NCBI RefSeq assembly: GCF_024622195.1
Contig: NZ_JANKBI010000024.1
Location: 1 to 64,000, forward strand
Source: Murimonas intestini
GTDB taxonomy: Bacteria; Bacillota; Clostridia; Lachnospirales; Lachnospiraceae
Reading direction: 5' to 3'
Length of the DNA stretch: 64,000 bases
Shown here: one piece after another, positions 25,461-34,849 of the stretch
How the letters are laid out: every line of letters begins with the position of its first letter
How positions within the stretch are numbered: the stretch's first letter is position 1
Position numbers and translations under genes: made by a program
Notes under the pieces: model-generated
Databases searched by the model: none
What the model saw: only the letters and a program-made list of their open reading frames with translations
Told to the model about the DNA's origin: nothing

Positions 25461-26474
25461 TCACATGACAACATTTACTTTCATATAGTTCCCCGGATTT
25501 TTTTCAATATCTCTTATAGCCTCCGGAGCCTCCTGCAGGCTGATGACTTTTGTCAGTATTTTCCCCGCGTCAACTTTGCCTGTATGTATCAGTTCAATAG
25601 CTTCCTCAAATTCATTTGCACTTGTCCTCGCCCCCAGGATATCCACTTCTTTCTTTGTAATCGTCCCGGTCATGAGCGGTGTTTCGTTTTTCGGCCATCC
25701 GGTGAATGTAATACGCCCGGCATTTGCCGCTATATCAAGAGACATCTGTATAGCTGCATTGGCTCCGGAGCATTCCATGACAAGCTCTGCCATCCTTCCG
25801 TCTGTATACCCGGCTGTCTTTGCTGCCACATCTTCTTTTCCTGACTGGATCGTGTATCTGACACCAAGACGCCTTGCCTCCTCCAGCCTTTCTTCCACTA
25901 AGTCAATCATAATAGGCTCTGCGCCGTAAGCCAGCGCCCCCATTGCCGCCAGTATTCCTATTGGGCCTGCACCGATAATTGCCACGTGCTCTCCTTTTTT
26001 GAGTCTGCCCCTGTGTATTCCGTGAAGAGCAATGGTCAGCGGCTCCGCAATCGGGGCCAGTTCCCAGGGCATATCATCAGGAAGCTTCCAAAGCATATCT
26101 GCAGGATGTGTAAAATACTCTGACATCCCCCCGTCCACATGGACTCCCAGCACTTTCAGGTCCTCACAGCAGTTTGTCCTGCCCAGGGAACAAGGATAGC
26201 AGGCGCCGCAGTACATATAAGGATCCACGATCACATGATCCCCTGCCTTTAAGCCTTTTTTATTTTCAGGGATGGATATGATCTCCCCCGCTATTTCATG
26301 TCCAATGATCCTGGGATATGTAACAAGAGGGTTAGTTCCCCTGAATGCCCCTATGTCGCTGCCGCATATGCCGGCAGACCTGACTTTTATCAGTGCCTCC
26401 CCCTGCCCCGGCGCTGGCTTCTCTGTATTTACACACGTTACATCCCATGGCTTTTCATATTTAATTGCTAACAT
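25461..26474 (-). CDS. Zinc-dependent alcohol/sugar-acid dehydrogenase
   Basis: 337 residues. Catalytic zinc ligands are in SAGICGSDIGAF and GHEIAG. The structural zinc loop is CGACYPCSLGRTNCC, and the nucleotide-binding motif is IIGAGPIGILAAMGAL. It has the general look of L-galactonate 5-dehydrogenase or L-threonine dehydrogenase relatives, but the substrate is not readable. It is the last gene of the rhamnosidase-like operon, four bases after the large hydrolase. A dehydrogenase acting on rhamnose or its lactone or acid is a plausible role there. Confidence 0.85.
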   Translation of the reverse strand: MLAIKYEKPWDVTCVNTEKPAPGQGEALIKVRSAGICGSDIGAFRGTNPLVTYPRIIGHEIAGEIISIPENKKGLKAGDHVIVDPYMYCGACYPCSLGRTNCCEDLKVLGVHVDGGMSEYFTHPADMLWKLPDDMPWELAPIAEPLTIALHGIHRGRLKKGEHVAIIGAGPIGILAAMGALAYGAEPIMIDLVEERLEEARRLGVRYTIQSGKEDVAAKTAGYTDGRMAELVMECSGANAAIQMSLDIAANAGRITFTGWPKNETPLMTGTITKKEVDILGARTSANEFEEAIELIHTGKVDAGKILTKVISLQEAPEAIRDIEKNPGNYMKVNVVM

Positions 26475-26477
26475 TTC

Positions 26478-29400
26478 CTATTCCTGCCTCTCTTCTGATT
26501 TATCTGACAGCTTTCTGATAACAGGAGCCTTTAAGATCCCTGCCTTCTTCAGCTGGTATTCGTATGACCATCCCTCACCAGACGTCCGCCAGGCGTTGGG
26601 GTCAAAATAGATTTCCCTCTCATCACAATTATGGACAGCGCCAAATGTATTTACCCTGTTTCCAAATACATAAAACTCTATCACATGAGATTTTTTTTCT
26701 GTGATATTAAATGTGACCCTGTATGGGGAATATACTATTCTGCCTGCAGTACTGCCATCTACTTTTACGAGAATGAGCGGTGCCCTGAACTTAGATACCT
26801 CCGCCTCATAATATCCCTCATCCAGCTGTATTTCTGTTCTGTATACAAAATTACCTCCGTAGAAAGGCATCCCCTGCCCATCTATTCCCTGCCATGAATA
26901 TCTGCTGCGTTTCCTGCGGAGTATGGATGCTGACCCCTGCAGCTCTGCATCAAACTCTCCCAGCAAATAGCAAGGCTCTACGTTTATCTTTCTGCCAAAG
27001 CTGACCTTCAGCAGCAATTCATGAGTACCCTCAGACAAGTCCGGCAATAAGACACTGCTGATGCAGGGATCCACATAATACCCCGTGATCTTCTTCTCAA
27101 GCCTTTTCCTATCCAGAAAAATTTCTGTATTTTCCGCCGCCTCCAGAGCCAGGCTAATGCCTTTCAACTCATCAGCACATTGGATGATATATTTCAGGCA
27201 CAGGATATGCCTTTCTGCTTCTTTATTTTCTACTGTCCATGGCTGTGCCAGAGCTGCCCTGCGCAGCGGGTAACCAAGCTTTTCCCTGAAGATATTGTCT
27301 ATGCGCAGGATCTCCTCCGGTCCTCCGGCGCTGTCCGCATCATCATCAAACATATACTCTGCCAGATCCAGCAGAAGCACATTCGGCTCTTCTGATACAA
27401 TATCCACCTTTTCACGGAACAGATTTTTTTCCCAGAGTACCGCCGGCATTTTACTGCCGGAGATGCCCCTGTCCTGCCCTGATATGTCCTGAGTACATAC
27501 AGCCTTATCCCCACTTAGCGGAATGAGCAAAAGCAGAAGGCTGTCCTGCTCGTACATCCTTATATTCAGATAAGTAGCCCCATGTCCATGCAGGACATCT
27601 GCCTTATGTTCTGTCCCCGTCAGGGTATCATAGATAACCGCTTTCCACAGGCCTTTAAATCTTATTTCCAGATCATCCGGCAGAATAAGATCCTGGTTTT
27701 CCAGAGCTTTTCCATTAGCCAGAAATACCCAGACTCCTTCTTCCTCCTGTCTGACCTGGCAAAGATACTTTTTCGCACGTTCTCCGTTCCAGTTTTTCTT
27801 GTGATTTGGTTTCTTCAGGTGTTTCTCGCCAAAATATCTGATATCCAGGAATCTGTACTCTTCAAGTACCTCCATCACTGCACGTTCTGTGAATTCTGCA
27901 TGCAGGCACCTCTCTGCCAGATTCTTTGCCTCCCTGCTCTCCTTTGCATCCACCAGCTGTGGAACTTCTCCCAAAAATAAGACCTGCTTTCCCAGGTCAA
28001 GAAAATCCTTTAGCATACGAAGAGTCGTACCCCTGAGCGTCACACATCCGGGAATCAGGATAATATCATAATCCATGGCGCCCAGCCGTCTTCCATCCCA
28101 AAGCTCCGGTATCAGGCCTTCAGATATATAATCGAAATCCAGATTTCCAAACAGCAGCCACTCTGTGATCTGTGTAAATCTGGTTTCCAGCTCTTCCCGT
28201 ATTCCCCCTGTCTGGTCATTCGGCCCAAAATACAGCCAGTAGGATTCCACAGGGTGGATAACACCTATTCGCACCACAGGTCTTCCGCTCTTCATAGCTG
28301 TATTCACTCTGGCAAAATGATCCTCCACCACTGGATACTCTCTGTACCATGGGGACTGGAAACCGATGGCCGCAGGGTAATCCCGCTTAGCTTCCCCTGC
28401 CATACTCATCCAGTTCAGATGGTGTACTCTGTTTGTCACACCCAGGGCTGCCTGCCAGTCTCCCTGCAGCTTATGGCGCCTGAAGTCAAAATCCCAGTTT
28501 GTCACCCCGTACAGCTCGCTGATGACTCCTTCTCTTCCATATTGATGGCAAATACTCTGTGCCTGCTTGGCCGTCGTATACTCCCTGGCATCACATAGCA
28601 TGTCGATCCCGGGCAATGTAAAGCCGCTGAGGCTTCGCATCACTTCGCCCAGTGCTTTTGTCTGTGACTGAAGCGCTGGTTCCTCCATCATATGTCCGCC
28701 CAGACTGATCCTGTGCTCCCTGCACCATTTCCCTGCCTGTCTGCCATATGCCTGTGAAAATCTCTGTGTCACGTGGTCGTGGTACCAGTACCTGTACCGG
28801 GATACTTGATTTCCTGCCAGCTCCCAGAGCAGCTCCGGTACATGCTCCAGAATATCCGCCCCGTATTCCTGTGCGAAGGTCTCTTTAAAATCTCCTGTCC
28901 AGGGCAGCATCACTTCTTCCAGTCCTTTTGCCCTGCCAAGAGTCCCTTTCGGTATTAATTGGGGTTCATCTGTAAAAATAGAGGGGACGGTGACTCCGAA
29001 TTCATCACCCAGGGCTTCATAATATTTTTCATACGTTGTTTCCAGAAAGCAGGCGATAGCTTTCTCATTCAATGCATCTACATATGCCTGATCATTAAAC
29101 CAGGGACTGTCGTAAGCTGTCTCCACATATACGTACCAGAGCCTGTATCCCTCTTTTTCAGCTTCATTTTCACAGCATCTGATGTAATCCTCAAGTCTTC
29201 CTTCACTGTCCAGCTTCACCTGGTATGCTGACAGAAACATTCCATTCCCCTGAGGAGAAAAGGCTGCCCTTGAATCAAATTCAGGTTTTTTATACTGCTT
29301 GGTGCCCTGACGGTAAGGTGTGATAAGAAGAGCCTTGCAGCGGTACTCTTTGTTCTTTGTCACCATTCCTCCCGCATAACCTGAAGGCCACCGGTCCTCA

Positions 29401-29705
29401 TCATACAGGCCGCAGAAAAGTCCCTTCTCCTTTGCAAGCATGGCACTTTTCTTTACGCAGTCCATAAATTCTTCCCCCAGGTAAGGGGTGTCCAGACCTA
29501 CGCGGGTGTGGATATAAAATCCTCCCATGCCCATATCCCGGAATTGCTCGATCTGCCATTCCAGATCTTCTTTTTTAAGCCTGGTATTCCAAGCCCAGAA
29601 AGGCATGCCCCGGTGTCTGGCAGACGGTTTTCTAAACTCTTCTATTGAGAAGGAGGATGCCTGTTTACGGCCATCCTCCTTCTTAAGTTCTAATTCTCTG
29701 TTCAT
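26478..29705 (-). CDS. GH106-type alpha-L-rhamnosidase-like hydrolase, cytoplasmic
   Basis: 1075 residues with no signal peptide. The N-terminal barrel begins RGMPFWAWNTRLKKEDLEWQIEQFRDMGMGGFYIHTRVGL and continues YLGEEFMDCVKKSAMLAKEKGLFCGLYDEDRWPSGYAGG. This is the pattern of the large Firmicutes proteins assigned to the Glyco_hydro_106 family. A beta-sandwich C-terminal half contains a carbohydrate-binding-like stretch (MPFYGGNFVYRTEIQL, then YYEAEVSKFRAPLILVKVDGS). GH106 enzymes remove L-rhamnose from rhamnogalacturonan and rhamnosides. The divergence from Bacteroides enzymes is large, so the sugar should be taken as likely, not proven. It is served by the ABC importer encoded directly upstream. 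Confidence 0.7.
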   Translation of the reverse strand: MNRELELKKEDGRKQASSFSIEEFRKPSARHRGMPFWAWNTRLKKEDLEWQIEQFRDMGMGGFYIHTRVGLDTPYLGEEFMDCVKKSAMLAKEKGLFCGLYDEDRWPSGYAGGMVTKNKEYRCKALLITPYRQGTKQYKKPEFDSRAAFSPQGNGMFLSAYQVKLDSEGRLEDYIRCCENEAEKEGYRLWYVYVETAYDSPWFNDQAYVDALNEKAIACFLETTYEKYYEALGDEFGVTVPSIFTDEPQLIPKGTLGRAKGLEEVMLPWTGDFKETFAQEYGADILEHVPELLWELAGNQVSRYRYWYHDHVTQRFSQAYGRQAGKWCREHRISLGGHMMEEPALQSQTKALGEVMRSLSGFTLPGIDMLCDAREYTTAKQAQSICHQYGREGVISELYGVTNWDFDFRRHKLQGDWQAALGVTNRVHHLNWMSMAGEAKRDYPAAIGFQSPWYREYPVVEDHFARVNTAMKSGRPVVRIGVIHPVESYWLYFGPNDQTGGIREELETRFTQITEWLLFGNLDFDYISEGLIPELWDGRRLGAMDYDIILIPGCVTLRGTTLRMLKDFLDLGKQVLFLGEVPQLVDAKESREAKNLAERCLHAEFTERAVMEVLEEYRFLDIRYFGEKHLKKPNHKKNWNGERAKKYLCQVRQEEEGVWVFLANGKALENQDLILPDDLEIRFKGLWKAVIYDTLTGTEHKADVLHGHGATYLNIRMYEQDSLLLLLIPLSGDKAVCTQDISGQDRGISGSKMPAVLWEKNLFREKVDIVSEEPNVLLLDLAEYMFDDDADSAGGPEEILRIDNIFREKLGYPLRRAALAQPWTVENKEAERHILCLKYIIQCADELKGISLALEAAENTEIFLDRKRLEKKITGYYVDPCISSVLLPDLSEGTHELLLKVSFGRKINVEPCYLLGEFDAELQGSASILRRKRSRYSWQGIDGQGMPFYGGNFVYRTEIQLDEGYYEAEVSKFRAPLILVKVDGSTAGRIVYSPYRVTFNITEKKSHVIEFYVFGNRVNTFGAVHNCDEREIYFDPNAWRTSGEGWSYEYQLKKAGILKAPVIRKLSDKSEERQE

Positions 29706-29723
29706 ATATTCCTCCCTGTAAGA

Positions 29724-30575
29724 TCAGCCTTTTACGGCACCTTCCGTGATGGAACGCACAAAGGTCTTCTGCGCTGCCAGATATATAATTACAAATACCA
29801 TTGCCCCCACAGTCAGTGCAGCCAGCACAGGTGTATATCCAAGCGTTGATATCTTGTCCTTCAGGATCGCAATGCCCACGGAAAGAGTATACTTTGAAGT
29901 GTCACTTATGGACACCAGTGCCCACATATATTCATTCCAGGCGCTCATCCCTCCCAGTATAGCCAGAGTGACCATCATTGGCTTTACAAGAGGCACCATT
30001 ATGCTCAGCAGTATCCTTGGGGTGGAACAGCCGTCTATCTTGGCCGCTTCAATAATCTCATTCGGGATGCCATCCATATAATTCTTCAGCAGGATCAGTC
30101 CCAGAGGGGCAAAACCCTGAAAATATGGAAATACAATAGCCGCCAGTGTATTTTGTATATTCAGGTTAATTACCTGAAGGTACATAGGCAAAAGTATGAT
30201 CGGCGTCGGGATCAGCATATTGATAAGTATCATATAAAATATCACATTTTTAAACTTCATCTTCAGTTTAGAAAAAGCAAATGCTGCAAGAGTGATAAAT
30301 ACGATCTCCACTACAAGTGTAGCACCTGTATTGATGACAGTATTTTTCAGGTAGACTGCCAGGTTCCCTTTAGTAAACGCCGTAATGTAATTATCCAGAT
30401 GGAGGGAGGACGGCAGTGACCAGATGCTGCTCAAAAATTCCGGCTCAGTTTTAAATGACTGCAGCACCACCCAGATAAGGGGATATAATGAAATAAGTGC
30501 ATACAGAAGTACAATGATGAATACAAAAACAGATACATTCTTACTTCTGCCTTTTTCTTTTTTCTGTCTATGCAT
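29724..30575 (-). CDS. Sugar ABC transporter permease (MalG-like)
   Basis: 283 residues, six membrane segments beginning with VFVFIIVLLYALISLYPLIWVVL. The EAA loop is EIIEAAKIDGCSTPRILLSIMVPLVKP, and the ending FVRSITEGAVKG is typical. The start overlaps the previous permease stop by eight bases, showing translational coupling. It lies 18 bp ahead of the GH106-type gene. Confidence 0.92.
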   Translation of the reverse strand: MHRQKKEKGRSKNVSVFVFIIVLLYALISLYPLIWVVLQSFKTEPEFLSSIWSLPSSLHLDNYITAFTKGNLAVYLKNTVINTGATLVVEIVFITLAAFAFSKLKMKFKNVIFYMILINMLIPTPIILLPMYLQVINLNIQNTLAAIVFPYFQGFAPLGLILLKNYMDGIPNEIIEAAKIDGCSTPRILLSIMVPLVKPMMVTLAILGGMSAWNEYMWALVSISDTSKYTLSVGIAILKDKISTLGYTPVLAALTVGAMVFVIIYLAAQKTFVRSITEGAVKG

Positions 30576-31482
30576 TCTCCCCGCCTCCTCTTCTTCCCTT
30601 GGCCACCTGAAGCAGAACAGTAAGCCCTATCATGACCACCATCATAATAATGGAGGCTGAGGTTGCAGCCCCAAACTGCTGTGAGACAAATGCCTTTGAG
30701 TATACATACGAAGTCATGACATCTGAAGCCCCGCCGGGTCCTCCTTTTGTCATAACCCATATAAGGTCAAATGCTCTTAAGTCATTTGTGACAGTAAGGA
30801 TAGCAAGCGTCATAAATGTAGGCTTCATATGCGGAATAATAATGTAGCGCAGCTTCTGCCACTGGTTTGCACCATCGATGTCCGCAGCTTCCAGATAGTC
30901 CTTTGACAGATTCATGATATTTGCGTAACAGATCAGCATATTAAAGGGTATGGTGCGCCATATCCAGGTGATGATGATAGATGGCAGAGATGTGGACTTC
31001 TGGGACAGCCACGCCTGCGCCAGGCTTTCCAGCCCGACTGCTTTGAGCAGCTGGTTCAGCGGACCGATCGTGGGATCATACAGTATCTTCCAGATACATC
31101 CCACCACTACCATAGAGATCAGGTAAGGGATAAAAAGAGATGTATTAAAAAACCGTTTAAACCTGATTCCCCTGAACATCACATAAGCCAGCAGAAAACC
31201 AATGATTATAGATATAACAAGGTCACATCCGATCAGCTCAAAGGTATGTAGGAATGCCTCATAAAAATGTTTATCCTTCAATACTGTCACATAATTGTCA
31301 AGCCCGATAAATTTTGTAAGTGCCCCGTAGCCTTTATATTTATATAAGCTGATTCTGAATGCATTAAAGAACGGGATATACAAAAAAATGATCAGCGTGG
31401 CTATGGTAGGCAGTACCAGCAGGTAACCTGGTATACTTTCCTTTAAATCTTTTAATAACGAATTTTTTGTTTTATGTTTCAA
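30568..31482 (-). CDS. Sugar ABC transporter permease (MalF-like)
   Basis: 304 residues. Membrane segments begin with PGYLLVLPTIATLIIFLYIPFFNAFRISLY. The EAA loop is DYLEAADIDGANQWQKLRYIIIPHMKPT. It forms a heterodimer with the 29724 product. A GC-rich stem-loop separates it from the binding-protein gene upstream. Confidence 0.92.
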   Translation of the reverse strand: MKHKTKNSLLKDLKESIPGYLLVLPTIATLIIFLYIPFFNAFRISLYKYKGYGALTKFIGLDNYVTVLKDKHFYEAFLHTFELIGCDLVISIIIGFLLAYVMFRGIRFKRFFNTSLFIPYLISMVVVGCIWKILYDPTIGPLNQLLKAVGLESLAQAWLSQKSTSLPSIIITWIWRTIPFNMLICYANIMNLSKDYLEAADIDGANQWQKLRYIIIPHMKPTFMTLAILTVTNDLRAFDLIWVMTKGGPGGASDVMTSYVYSKAFVSQQFGAATSASIIMMVVMIGLTVLLQVAKGRRGGGENA

Positions 31483-31519
31483 TTTCTTTTCCTCCGTTGC
31501 TTTTCAGATGCGGCCGGAC

Positions 31520-31551
31520 AGCTGCTGCCCGGCCCAGCCAGGGCAGCAGCT
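31520..31551 (-). other. Stem-loop between binding-protein and permease genes
   Basis: Arms 31520-31530 and 31541-31551 are perfect 11-base complements around a 10-base loop, with no T-run. Hairpins at this point of an importer operon usually protect the binding-protein mRNA or partly end transcription, which raises binding protein over permease levels. Confidence 0.6.
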
Positions 31552-31558
31552 TCATCCC

Positions 31559-32962
31559 TTACAGATCTTCCAGGTAGGAATCATACATTTCCTGCAGCCG
31601 GCTGCATACATCTTCCAGACTGATATCTCCCAGAAGGTAATTTGGCAGCAGGTCATCCCTGAACTGGCTGCTTATCTCAGTGCTGGCGTTTGTCGGAACA
31701 AATACATCCGGGCAGAAGCCGCCGTCCGCCGCTTTTGCATACCCTGCCAGTATCTGGTTCAGCTCTTCTCCCTTGTCCACTCCCTCAAGCCCGGAGTTAG
31801 AATATTTCAAAGTTTCTGCAGTCTCAAAATTTGTCCTGGAGGTCAGATATTTCAGGAAGCGGACAGCTGCCTCCGGCTCCTTTGTATCGGCGCTCACTGC
31901 AAAGATATTGCTGGAACCGCCCAAAGATCTGGATGGAAGCCCTGCAGCTCCTGGAAGAGCAAATGTAGCCAGCTCCATTGTCTCCGGTGCATTATCCATA
32001 ATATATGAGATCTTATCCGGTGCGATCAGTACCTGTGCCAGCTCTCCCTGAAGGAACATCTGGGCTGTTGTATCAATGTCAGCTGTAAAATAATTCTCTG
32101 CCAGATATCCTTCATCCCACATCTCTTTAAACTGGCTCAGTCCTTTCTTTACAGATTCAGCTTCAAAGGTCATGCCTTTATCCGCAAAGCTAAGTCCCTG
32201 TACTTCAATCTCATCACGGCAGTACTGGTCCCACAGAAGCCTTGGGATCCAGTCGGCACAGACATTGCTCTGTACTGTCAGAGGCGTATAGCCTGCGTCC
32301 TTCACGGCTTTGCAGTTATCCATAAATGCGTCCCACGTCTCCGGCTCAGAAAGTCCCAGATCATCGTATATCTTTTTATCATACATAACTGCCACTGTAG
32401 TCATTGTAAACGGCACTCCGTAATCGTATGATTCCATCTCCCCGCATCCGCTCAGAGCAATATTTTCAAAATTAGTCAGAAGGTTCGGAATAAAAGTATC
32501 CTTCCACGCCTTGTCACCTTCATAGGAGTTGGATGCCATGGCATCTGACAGGTCCATCAGCAGTCCCTCCTTGATCTGGTCACAATAATATCCTGTCTGG
32601 GTCCAAAATACATCCGGCAGTTCATTGGCAGATGCCAGCGCTGCGAATTTAGCTGAATAATTTCCTGAATCCACATATTCAAATTCTACAGTAATGTCAG
32701 GATTGGCATCCATAAATTCCTGCATCATCTCTTCATCTACGATCTGCATGGCAGAAAGTACCCTGATCGATGCCTTTTCTCCTCCCGCATCCGCTGTCAC
32801 CTTATCAGCGGAAATATTTTCTTTTGCAGCTGTCTCTTGTGTGTTTCCTGCTTTCTCTTCTGCGGGTGCCGCTTCTGTGCTGTCTGCGGATGAGCTGCAG
32901 CCTGCCATTGCAGACACAGTCATTGTTAAACCAAGCATTAATGTTAAAATCCTTTTTTTCAT
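31559..32962 (-). CDS. Sugar ABC transporter substrate-binding lipoprotein
   Basis: 467 residues. A lipoprotein signal with lipobox is plain (LTMTVSAMAGCSSS, Cys near residue 22). The mature protein shows the family 1 binding-protein fold (DVFWTQTGYYCDQIKEG, VMYDKKIYDDLGLSEPETWDAFMDNCKAVKDAGYTPL, AAVRFLKYLTSRTNF). It delivers the substrate to the two permeases that follow. Given the GH106-type hydrolase in the same operon, the ligand is expected to be a rhamnose-containing oligosaccharide or glycoside. Confidence 0.92.
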   Translation of the reverse strand: MKKRILTLMLGLTMTVSAMAGCSSSADSTEAAPAEEKAGNTQETAAKENISADKVTADAGGEKASIRVLSAMQIVDEEMMQEFMDANPDITVEFEYVDSGNYSAKFAALASANELPDVFWTQTGYYCDQIKEGLLMDLSDAMASNSYEGDKAWKDTFIPNLLTNFENIALSGCGEMESYDYGVPFTMTTVAVMYDKKIYDDLGLSEPETWDAFMDNCKAVKDAGYTPLTVQSNVCADWIPRLLWDQYCRDEIEVQGLSFADKGMTFEAESVKKGLSQFKEMWDEGYLAENYFTADIDTTAQMFLQGELAQVLIAPDKISYIMDNAPETMELATFALPGAAGLPSRSLGGSSNIFAVSADTKEPEAAVRFLKYLTSRTNFETAETLKYSNSGLEGVDKGEELNQILAGYAKAADGGFCPDVFVPTNASTEISSQFRDDLLPNYLLGDISLEDVCSRLQEMYDSYLEDL

Positions 32963-33024
32963 GTTGTTCCTCCCAATTCTTGTGTTTTCTTATTTGTTTT
33001 ACAGTCTTTCCTGTTGGTGATTTC

Positions 33025-33030
33025 ATTATA
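33025..33030 (-). promoter_or_regulatory. -10 box of the rhamnosidase-like operon
   Basis: A perfect TATAAT on the minus strand, 62 bases before the binding-protein start. The -35 region is not a consensus box but is covered by the proximal copy of a direct repeat, so the promoter is probably activator-dependent. Confidence 0.6.
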
Positions 33031-33040
33031 GCAAAGTCCC

Positions 33041-33075
33041 GGTATACTTTTCAGAGGACGTGTGGTATACTTTTC
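33041..33075. promoter_or_regulatory. Direct repeat, probable YesN-type regulator binding sites
   Basis: GGTATACTTTTC appears at 33041-33052 and 33064-33075, identical over 12 bases and 23 bp apart. The pair lies just upstream of and over the -35 region of the divergent binding-protein promoter, and it also precedes the YesM/YesN genes. Two helical turns is the normal spacing for AraC-type dimers. Confidence 0.6.
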
Positions 33076-33103
33076 TTAGATTTTTAGACAGGAGATTACC
33101 TTC

Positions 33104-34849
33104 ATGAAGCTGCGCAGTAAATTCTTTATCATATTCTTTCTGATTGCCGCAGTCCCCATATTATTAATATCATCTGTGGCTTATTACCGTTACTACACAA
33201 CAACCCAGAACCAGATGGATGAGTATTCCGCAAACATCTTCGGCAAGGCAGTCCAGCAGACAAACGATGCTCTGGAGGATGTCAGGCGTGCTGCAGATTT
33301 ATTTACCTTTTATTCGAATGGAAATAATTCCCTGATTCAGAATCTGAAGCCTTATGCAGGTGAGGACGCCGACACTTCCCCCCTTGCCATCTACCAGACT
33401 AAGCAGAATATGAAATATCTCTGCTCCAATATCCTGAATACATATGATTTTATATATGGTCTGTATATCTTCACACCCAGCGGCGTGACTTTTAATTATG
33501 ACGGAAACTCTAGATCAAAGCTCCTGTACCAATATGATCCTGCAGAAGAGGACTGGTTCCAGGAAGCCTTTGCCTTAAAAGGCCAGCTGTATATCAGCAA
33601 TATTTCCTCTCATGATACAATGTTTACAGGGGGAGATGATTCCGTGTTTTTCGCTAAATACCTCTATGATATCTATTCCCACAAATATCTGGGTGTACTG
33701 TTAATGAACTGCTCCCCTGAAATATTTGATCTGAGCAATCTCAATGCACTGCCGGACATCGTAACCTTTGAACTGAAAAATACAGATACACAGGATACCG
33801 TATACATCAGTAATACAGATAACGGGCAGGGAGACTTTTTAAAGCATAGCACGCAGACAATGTCTGCCGGCATCCGTGATTCTTCTCTGGAGCTTACAGC
33901 AGCCATTAACTACGACCGCCTCTCAAGAGAATTCAACCTGACCGGGCTGATACTGATCGCCCTGGCCCTGACGAGCCTCCTGATCTCCCTGGTTCTGGCT
34001 TATGTGCTGTCTCATTACCTGACCCAGCCGATCATTCATCTGAGCCATATCATGTCAAGACAGGAGGGCAGTGGTCTGATTCCCGCCCACGAGTATCCCG
34101 ACCGTACTGATGAGGTAGGCACTCTGTATAATGAATACAATAATATGGCCGAGAAACTGAATACCTACATAAAAAATGAGTACCAGAACAAACTGATCAC
34201 CCTGGACGCGCAGATGAAGTCTCTGGAGGCCCGGATCAATTCTCACTTTTTATTTAATACCCTGGCTTCTATCAGCAGTATTGCTGAGATAGACGGAAGT
34301 GAACGTCTCTCAACTATGTCTATATCACTTGGCAATATGTTCCGCTATGCCATTAAGACAAAAAGCGAGCTTGTCACGATCCGGGATGAGCTGAACCATG
34401 TAAACGACTATATTATGATCCAGTCCATCCGCTTTGACAATGCATTCCGTTTCACGGTTAACCTGCCTGAATCCATGATGTCACTGAATGTCCTGAAGCT
34501 TATCCTTCAGCCGCTTGTGGAAAACGCTATCATCCACGGCCTGCAAAACTGCCAGGTGGGAAGTCTGATAGAAATAACAGGTTCACTGAAGCCGCCCTTT
34601 ATCCTGCTCACCGTAGCTGACGATGGACAGGGCATGACAGACAGACAGCTGGATGCTCTTCTGAGTTCTCTGAAGGAGGAAGCTGCATTCACCGAGCTGG
34701 GACACCGGAGCAACAGCGGGATCGGTATCAAAAATATAGACAGCCGTATCCGCCTCTATTATGGGGACAACTATGGTCTCTCTATAGACAGCAGTCCCGG
34801 GCATGGCACATCGATCACTATAAAATTACCTATTCTGGAGGGAAAATAA
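33104..34849 (+). CDS. YesM-family sensor histidine kinase
   Basis: 581 residues, starting 3 bp after a GGAG-containing leader. Membrane segment 1 is at about residues 6-27 (FFIIFFLIAAVPILLISSVAYY). A large extracellular sensor of about 250 residues follows, then segment 2 (LTGLILIALALTSLLISLVLAYVLS), a HAMP linker, and a His_kinase domain with INSHFLFNTL; the usual Pro before His is Ser here. The ATPase part has ENAIIHG, VADDGQGM and GIGIKNIDSRI. It senses a sugar or loaded binding protein outside and phosphorylates the YesN-type regulator encoded next to it. Confidence 0.92.
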   Translation: MKLRSKFFIIFFLIAAVPILLISSVAYYRYYTTTQNQMDEYSANIFGKAVQQTNDALEDVRRAADLFTFYSNGNNSLIQNLKPYAGEDADTSPLAIYQTKQNMKYLCSNILNTYDFIYGLYIFTPSGVTFNYDGNSRSKLLYQYDPAEEDWFQEAFALKGQLYISNISSHDTMFTGGDDSVFFAKYLYDIYSHKYLGVLLMNCSPEIFDLSNLNALPDIVTFELKNTDTQDTVYISNTDNGQGDFLKHSTQTMSAGIRDSSLELTAAINYDRLSREFNLTGLILIALALTSLLISLVLAYVLSHYLTQPIIHLSHIMSRQEGSGLIPAHEYPDRTDEVGTLYNEYNNMAEKLNTYIKNEYQNKLITLDAQMKSLEARINSHFLFNTLASISSIAEIDGSERLSTMSISLGNMFRYAIKTKSELVTIRDELNHVNDYIMIQSIRFDNAFRFTVNLPESMMSLNVLKLILQPLVENAIIHGLQNCQVGSLIEITGSLKPPFILLTVADDGQGMTDRQLDALLSSLKEEAAFTELGHRSNSGIGIKNIDSRIRLYYGDNYGLSIDSSPGHGTSITIKLPILEGK

